Part shown: positions 60,146 through 64,000 of the stretch, piece by piece
How positions within the stretch are numbered: the stretch's first letter is position 1
How the letters are laid out: the number at the start of each line of letters is the position of its first letter
Assembly: GCF_012489685.1 (NCBI RefSeq)
Contig: NC_080043.1
Coordinates: forward strand, 84,026,292-84,090,291
Length of the DNA: 64,000 bases
Direction of reading: 5' to 3'
DNA from: Lotus japonicus
Taxonomy: Eukaryota > Streptophyta > Magnoliopsida > Fabales > Fabaceae
Position numbers and translations under genes: made by a program
The notes under the pieces: generated by a model
What the model was told of the DNA's origin: nothing
The model's database searches: none
The model's input: the letters and a program-made list of their open reading frames with translations, nothing else

Positions 60146-61777
60146 TTATTCAACCAACTTCACTGGAGTAATTAGGGGCTTATTTGAGAAGAAGGCTTCT
60201 AAATTCCCTGCCAAAAGTTCAGACAGACTAATCCTGTTTTCTACAGTAAGACTACCACAATGTGGAGATAACACTACATTATTCATTGCAAGGAGCTCTT
60301 GAGGAACATGAGGCTCGTTCTCAAACACATCCAAACCAGCACCTCCAATTTCTCCTTCCATTAAACACTTCACCAATTGCTTCTCATCAATAAGCCCCCC
60401 TCTTCCAACATTGACAATGAACCCTCCTTTTCCTAATGCCAGAATCACTTCCCTGTTGATTATGTGATGTGTTTGCTGATTCAATGCACAACACACCACA
60501 AGCGCATCACTAGTAGTTGCAAGCTCAACAACACTGGAATAGAAAGGGTATGAAACATGTGTTTTTTTATGCCTAGAGTGGTACAAGATAATGCAACCAA
60601 AACACTCAAGCCGCTTGGCCACTTCCATGCCAATGTTTCCCAATCCAATAATCCCAACTCGCTTGCCTGATAACTGAAACACCATTCCCCTATTCAATTT
60701 CTTTGGACACATAGCAGCAATAAAGCTTCAAATAATATATATGTTGTTTTTTTGTGTTAAATTGCTCTCGCATCCCACCCGAGTGTGGTGAATGCTAAAG
60801 GTCACCCCAAGAGTGCAACTCCTAGAAATTGAACTCTCGACCTAAGGGTTAAAACAACTATTTTTTACCACTGCGACCAGCACCCGAGTAAATAATATAT
60901 GTTGTTATTGAACATCAATTTCTTCAATTCCTTTTTATAGCAGGAATAAAGCTTCAAATAATATATTTACAGTGCTTTTTACCCCTTATCAATAGCTACA
61001 AACAACAGTTAAGAATTTCATCAGTTTCTTCAATTCCTTTTGGCACATAGCACCAATAAATCTTCAAATAATATATATGCTGTTTTTTTTTAAATTGCTC
61101 TCGCAATTCCATCCGAGGGAATACTAAATGTTTCTTCAAGAGTTCGACTCTAAGAATCGAACTATCGACCTAGGAGTTCAATACAGTAACTTTTTACTAC
61201 TGCGGCGACGACGCCCATTGGGTTAAGGTTAATAATATATATGCTGTTATTGAAATATTTTTCCCCCTAATCAATAGCTACAAAAGCTGAAAATTTTCAT
61301 GAGTTTCTTAAAATGAAAATAGTAAGAAAAAGTGCAAACCTTGCAGCCAAGAGGAAAATCCCAAGGGTCAGAGGAATTTCGTGTCCTTACGTATCGATCC
61401 GCCGCCGATAATTTCCTCATGACGGAAATCAGCAGTGCCACCGCCATGTCAGCCACATCCTCCGAGGCCGCACCACCATTGTCGGCGACCAGAATTCCCC
61501 GGCGGCGGCACTCATTGAGGTCGATATGATTAGTTCCGCTGCTGGAGGTGACGATGAGGCGGAGCGACGGAACGAGGCGGAGCAGATCGGCGGTGAGGGG
61601 GATGGTGGTGCTGCAGAGTATGGCACGAATTGAAGAATGGGCAACCAAGAATTGGTGTAGAGGGAGGCCTGAGGCATGGTGGTTTAGGAAGTGGAATTTG
61701 TGAGAGTAGAGTGGTTCAAGTGTTGGGAAGCATGTTGGAGGACCCAGAACAAGCACTTCTGGGAGGTCTTCTGCCAT
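60146..61777 (-). CDS. HPR3: Hydroxypyruvate/glyoxylate reductase, HPR3-like (2 exons, 321 aa)
   Basis: Exon 1 is 61777-61340 and exon 2 is 60673-60146, donor AAG|GTTTGC, acceptor GTTTCAG|TTA, phase 0 (GCK|LSGKRVG). D-isomer-specific 2-hydroxyacid dehydrogenase; the HPR3 type reduces hydroxypyruvate and glyoxylate with NAD(P)H and can bypass peroxisomal HPR1 in photorespiration. The nucleotide-binding loop is GLGNIG (156-161). Catalytic residues expected for the family are R237 (VGRGG), E266 (FENEP) and H284 (SPHCG). The start is the only ATG giving the usual N-terminus. No SKL-type peroxisomal signal is seen at the C-terminus (KLVE), which fits a cytosolic or plastid location. The intron contains SINE-like units and duplicated pieces of its own 3' end. 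Confidence 0.93.
60757..60885 (-). mobile_element. SINE-like unit in the HPR3 intron, copy 1
   Basis: On the minus strand a tRNA-like head (GCAGTGGTAAAAAATAG, then B-box-like GAGAGTTCAATTTC) is followed by ACTCTTGGGGTGACC. It resembles 61088-61230. Confidence 0.5.
61088..61230 (-). mobile_element. SINE-like unit in the HPR3 intron, copy 2
   Basis: Minus-strand words GCAGTAGTAAAAAGT, GATAGTTCGATTCTTAG and complement of TTGCTCTCGCAATTCCATCC match copy 1 at 60757-60885, implying duplication together with flanking intron sequence. Confidence 0.5.
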
Positions 61778-61916
61778 TGAAGGGTTGGAAATTGGAATGG
61801 TGGGTGTTTGGGTGCCTAGTCGGGAGGGACATGTTTGACTTGACTTTTATCCGACCCTAAATATGAGTTAGTTTTTTAACTTAAATTCGTCCCTACACCC
61901 ATGAGACTTGATAGGG

Positions 61917-62045
61917 ATTTGGATCCTCTCCATCCAGCTTCTCTCCATCCTTTCTCCATCCAAAATCTGAGCCATTGATTTAGAAATTTAAAGGCTTGGA
62001 TCAATTTAAGAAGAGAGAAAAAAAATGAATTGTATTTAAAGGCTT
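61917..62045. mobile_element. Fragment of the MITE at 30935-31171
   Basis: GGATTTGGATCCTCTCC, CCAAAATCTGAGCCATTGATTT and AAGGCTTGGATCAATTTAAG match that element in order. The right arm is missing. Confidence 0.8.
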
Positions 62046-62480
62046 GGATCAATACAAGGTTCTTAGTTCTTAACTTCAATGCAAGGTTCTTAGTTCTTAT
62101 TTTGGAGTTAAGAACTAAGAACTAAGAACTTTACCATTGGAGGTGCTGACATAGACTTCTTAGTTCTTAAAAATAAGAACTCGGTTCTTATATAAGAAGT
62201 TTTGTTTTTTGAGTTCTTAGCTTAAAATATTAATTATTTCTCTCTCATCTAAATTATTTTATTACTTTATGAGTTTTATTTTGTTACTTTATGAAAATAA
62301 AAAGTATAAATAATGTGTTTGGTAGGACCAAATGAATAATGGTAAAAACTAAGAACTAAGAACTCATGATTGGAGCAAAATTGCTTGAGAGTTGCTTAAG
62401 CACATGTGGCAATATGGACCCACATGAATAGTGTTAAAAACTAAGAAATAAGAACTAGCATTGGAGATGCTCTTAGGTGC
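62046..62480. mobile_element. MITE-like stretch of AAGAACTAAGAAC repeats
   Basis: Many copies of TTCTTAGTTCTTA and its complement, plus the words CATTGGAGGTGCTGACA and CATTGGAGATGCTCTTA commonly found at MITE ends in plants. Boundaries and target duplication not resolved. Confidence 0.5.
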
Positions 62481-62516
62481 ATTAACTTTTTGAGTCTCAG
62501 TGATAAACAACATATG

Positions 62517-63217
62517 CAATAGACCGAGGGATAAGAAATTCGACTCATTCACATCCAGATCATGAATGTTTGGAATCCATATTATGCAAGGAGACATTGC
62601 TTTTGCTAATTCGAATTGAAGGGTGATATAAAATCGGTCTATTTCCGGCATCATATCCATAGTTAGCGCATTCATCATAGTTAGCAACTCCAGCTCCGTA
62701 TCAAGGTCACGGTCGATATCGTCACTATCATTACTAAAAAACCGATCCTTGTTTACCAACCACACATTGTCTAACCAAATCCAATTCTCTCTCGATATGT
62801 TCCTTAAAAAATCTGATTCGTGCGGCGGCTTCTTCCCCCAACTAACGAAGAGATCTTGGCGGAATTGCCACATATGAAATTGAGCACAATTTTGCAAAGA
62901 AATAGTCCGCTTGTTCCTCAAGAAGAGATGGGAAACATGCTCAATATCATTTGATTGAATAGTTGACCCAGCCCCTTGTTGTTTGAAGAAACCCTCCACT
63001 TCAATTGGTTTTTTCCACTGTAAATATTCTTGTTATTGCTTCGACTCATATTCCCCAAAAAGTAGATCCCGCTCTAATAGCTCTGAATAAATTAAATACA
63101 TGCATTAAGATACGAAGGCTTCTTATTCCACAACAACGAAAGCACTTTTTTACTCTTTCATATACTAGGAGATTTCACTTCGAAAAGAAGATGTTCCATA
63201 CTAATGAATTCGGGAAG
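62517..63217. pseudogene. ycf2: Rearranged nuclear copy of plastid ycf2
   Basis: Three pieces of plastid ycf2 coding sequence are present. Minus strand 62999-62736 covers a region with [35 protein letters not shown] and [11 protein letters not shown]. Minus strand 62735-62517 jumps to the AAA-ATPase-like region ([36 protein letters not shown]). Plus strand 63012-63217 carries the next part of that region ([40 protein letters not shown]), now inverted relative to its neighbour. ycf2 encodes a large plastid AAA+ protein of about 2,200 aa, so this is a dead NUPT; the 211-residue open frame here is accidental. Confidence 0.93.
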
Positions 63218-63682
63218 ACATTTTAAAATGACATGTAGAATGGAGAGTTTAGAGGAGCAATTGGGGCAATTGGAGCACTTTCCATTTGTGCATATTAGAC
63301 TTCCAATGCAATCGATGAAATAAGCATCTTGATTAATGTGCTTGTGGTAAGTCGTCGAGGTTGTAGTCGTCGATGATCTTCTTAAGCGAGGTGGTGTCAT
63401 GACGGGTCTCTTCTACTGGTTGTGATTGCAAAAGGGAACTTGCCGTTTCGGTATCTAAAGCACATTAGAATCTCGCGTTGGGAACTAATCATTTCTCCAC
63501 ACTTCTTTTTTTATCTCTCTTTTATATTCTTATCATATTTCTCATTTATCTCTCAATTCTACCTTCTTCTATGCGGTGGAGGTGGAATTGGTTTGTCAAC
63601 CAAACATTATTACTACTACTAATAATAGTATTAATATAAAAAGGAAAATATTTAGAAGAATAAAAAAAAATCAAAATAAGCT
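63218..63682. other. Spacer with a short unidentified frame
   Basis: A minus-strand frame (63400-63158) has closely spaced Cys residues (CTNGKCSNCPNC), hinting at a captured zinc-binding piece, but nothing identifiable. 63480-63680 is AT-rich. Confidence 0.3.
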
Positions 63683-63852
63683 TCAAATCCAATAATACCA
63701 ACTCGTTTGCCTGATAACTGAAACACCATTCCCTTATTCAATTCCTTTTGACACATAGCAGCAATAAAGCTTCAAATAATATATATAGTTATTGAAAAGT
63801 GTTTCCTCCCCTAATCAATAGCTACAACAGCTGAGAATTTCATCAGGAATAG
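63683..63852 (-). pseudogene. Broken duplicate of the HPR3 intron 1/exon 2 junction
   Basis: 63690-63790 matches 60645-60740: splice acceptor and exon start (TTATCAGGCAAACGAGTTGG), the upstream GGGAATGGTGTTTCAG and the intron word AATAAAGCTTCAAATAATATATA. 63805-63845 matches intron sequence near 61267-61300. Coding similarity stops after about 30 bases (KRVGIIG), so exon 2 is cut off. Confidence 0.82.
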
Positions 63853-64000
63853 ATCATCTCCATTGGAAAAAGAACTTAGGTGACATGTTGTTCAATCTAA
63901 CCATTGATTTATATGTATTTAATATTGTGTTAGTGTATGTGTATTGGGCTGAGAAGCCCAATTTGTCTAGTGTGCATCAGTTTCTTCAAATGAAATGAGT
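63853..64000. other. Right edge, no feature
   Basis: No gene or repeat recognised in these last 148 bases. Confidence 0.4.

Noticed and set aside
60757..60885. Small noncoding RNA gene in the HPR3 intron
   Set aside because: Its tRNA-like boxes are decayed and it is repeated at 61088-61230, which fits a SINE.
62364..62999. 211-residue open frame as a gene
   Set aside because: It is made of non-adjacent pieces of plastid ycf2, so it is a NUPT rather than a nuclear gene.

Overview
The window is nuclear DNA of a flowering plant. The genes have introns with GT/AG borders, the spacers are AT-rich and full of plant transposons, the proteins are plant-specific (ELF3, GA 20-oxidase, CASP-like, ILR1-like), and there is a nuclear copy of plastid ycf2. 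Protein similarity and repeat style suggest a eudicot, plausibly a legume. The species cannot be fixed from sequence alone.

Seven host genes are supported. They are an ILR1-like IAA-amino acid amidohydrolase (+, 1663-3404), a GT14/core-2-I-branching glycosyltransferase (-, 4880-7581), a CASP-like membrane protein (-, 10068-11315), the circadian/flowering regulator ELF3 (-, 12591-15537), a HECATE/bHLH87-type bHLH factor (+, 43066-44352), a gibberellin 20-oxidase (+, 56961-59054) and an HPR3-type hydroxypyruvate/glyoxylate reductase (-, 60146-61777). Splice borders were set by eye, and phases join correctly in every multi-exon model. The genes do not form a functional cluster. Auxin release, GA synthesis, clock control and photorespiration-type metabolism simply sit beside each other.

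Most of 16.5-42 kb is mobile DNA. It holds a Helitron carrying an RNase H fragment (16507-18410), a long-TIR Mutator-like element (18555-19921), and a composite copia locus (21718-29606). Further right are a hAT element, nested TIR elements (30209-31312), a fold-back element (31797-32710), a LINE ORF1-only copy (33268-35080) and a 5'-truncated LINE (36440-38735). Between 45 and 54 kb there are more MITEs, TRIM/LTR scraps, a hAT element and TA microsatellites. A tandem array with embedded SINE-like units (54903-56720) forms the upstream region of the GA 20-oxidase.

The most unusual object is 21718-29606. Two different LTR types (A, about 677 bp; B, 178 bp) are arranged A(+) / PBS-PPT / B(+) / PBS copy / A(-) / pol-gag(-) / B(-), and the whole is bounded by one 5-bp target duplication (CATTT). 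This looks like a single insertion of a chimeric, inverted retrotransposon cDNA. The right end carries a scrambled ycf2 insertion (62517-63217) and a broken extra copy of the HPR3 intron/exon junction (63683-63852).
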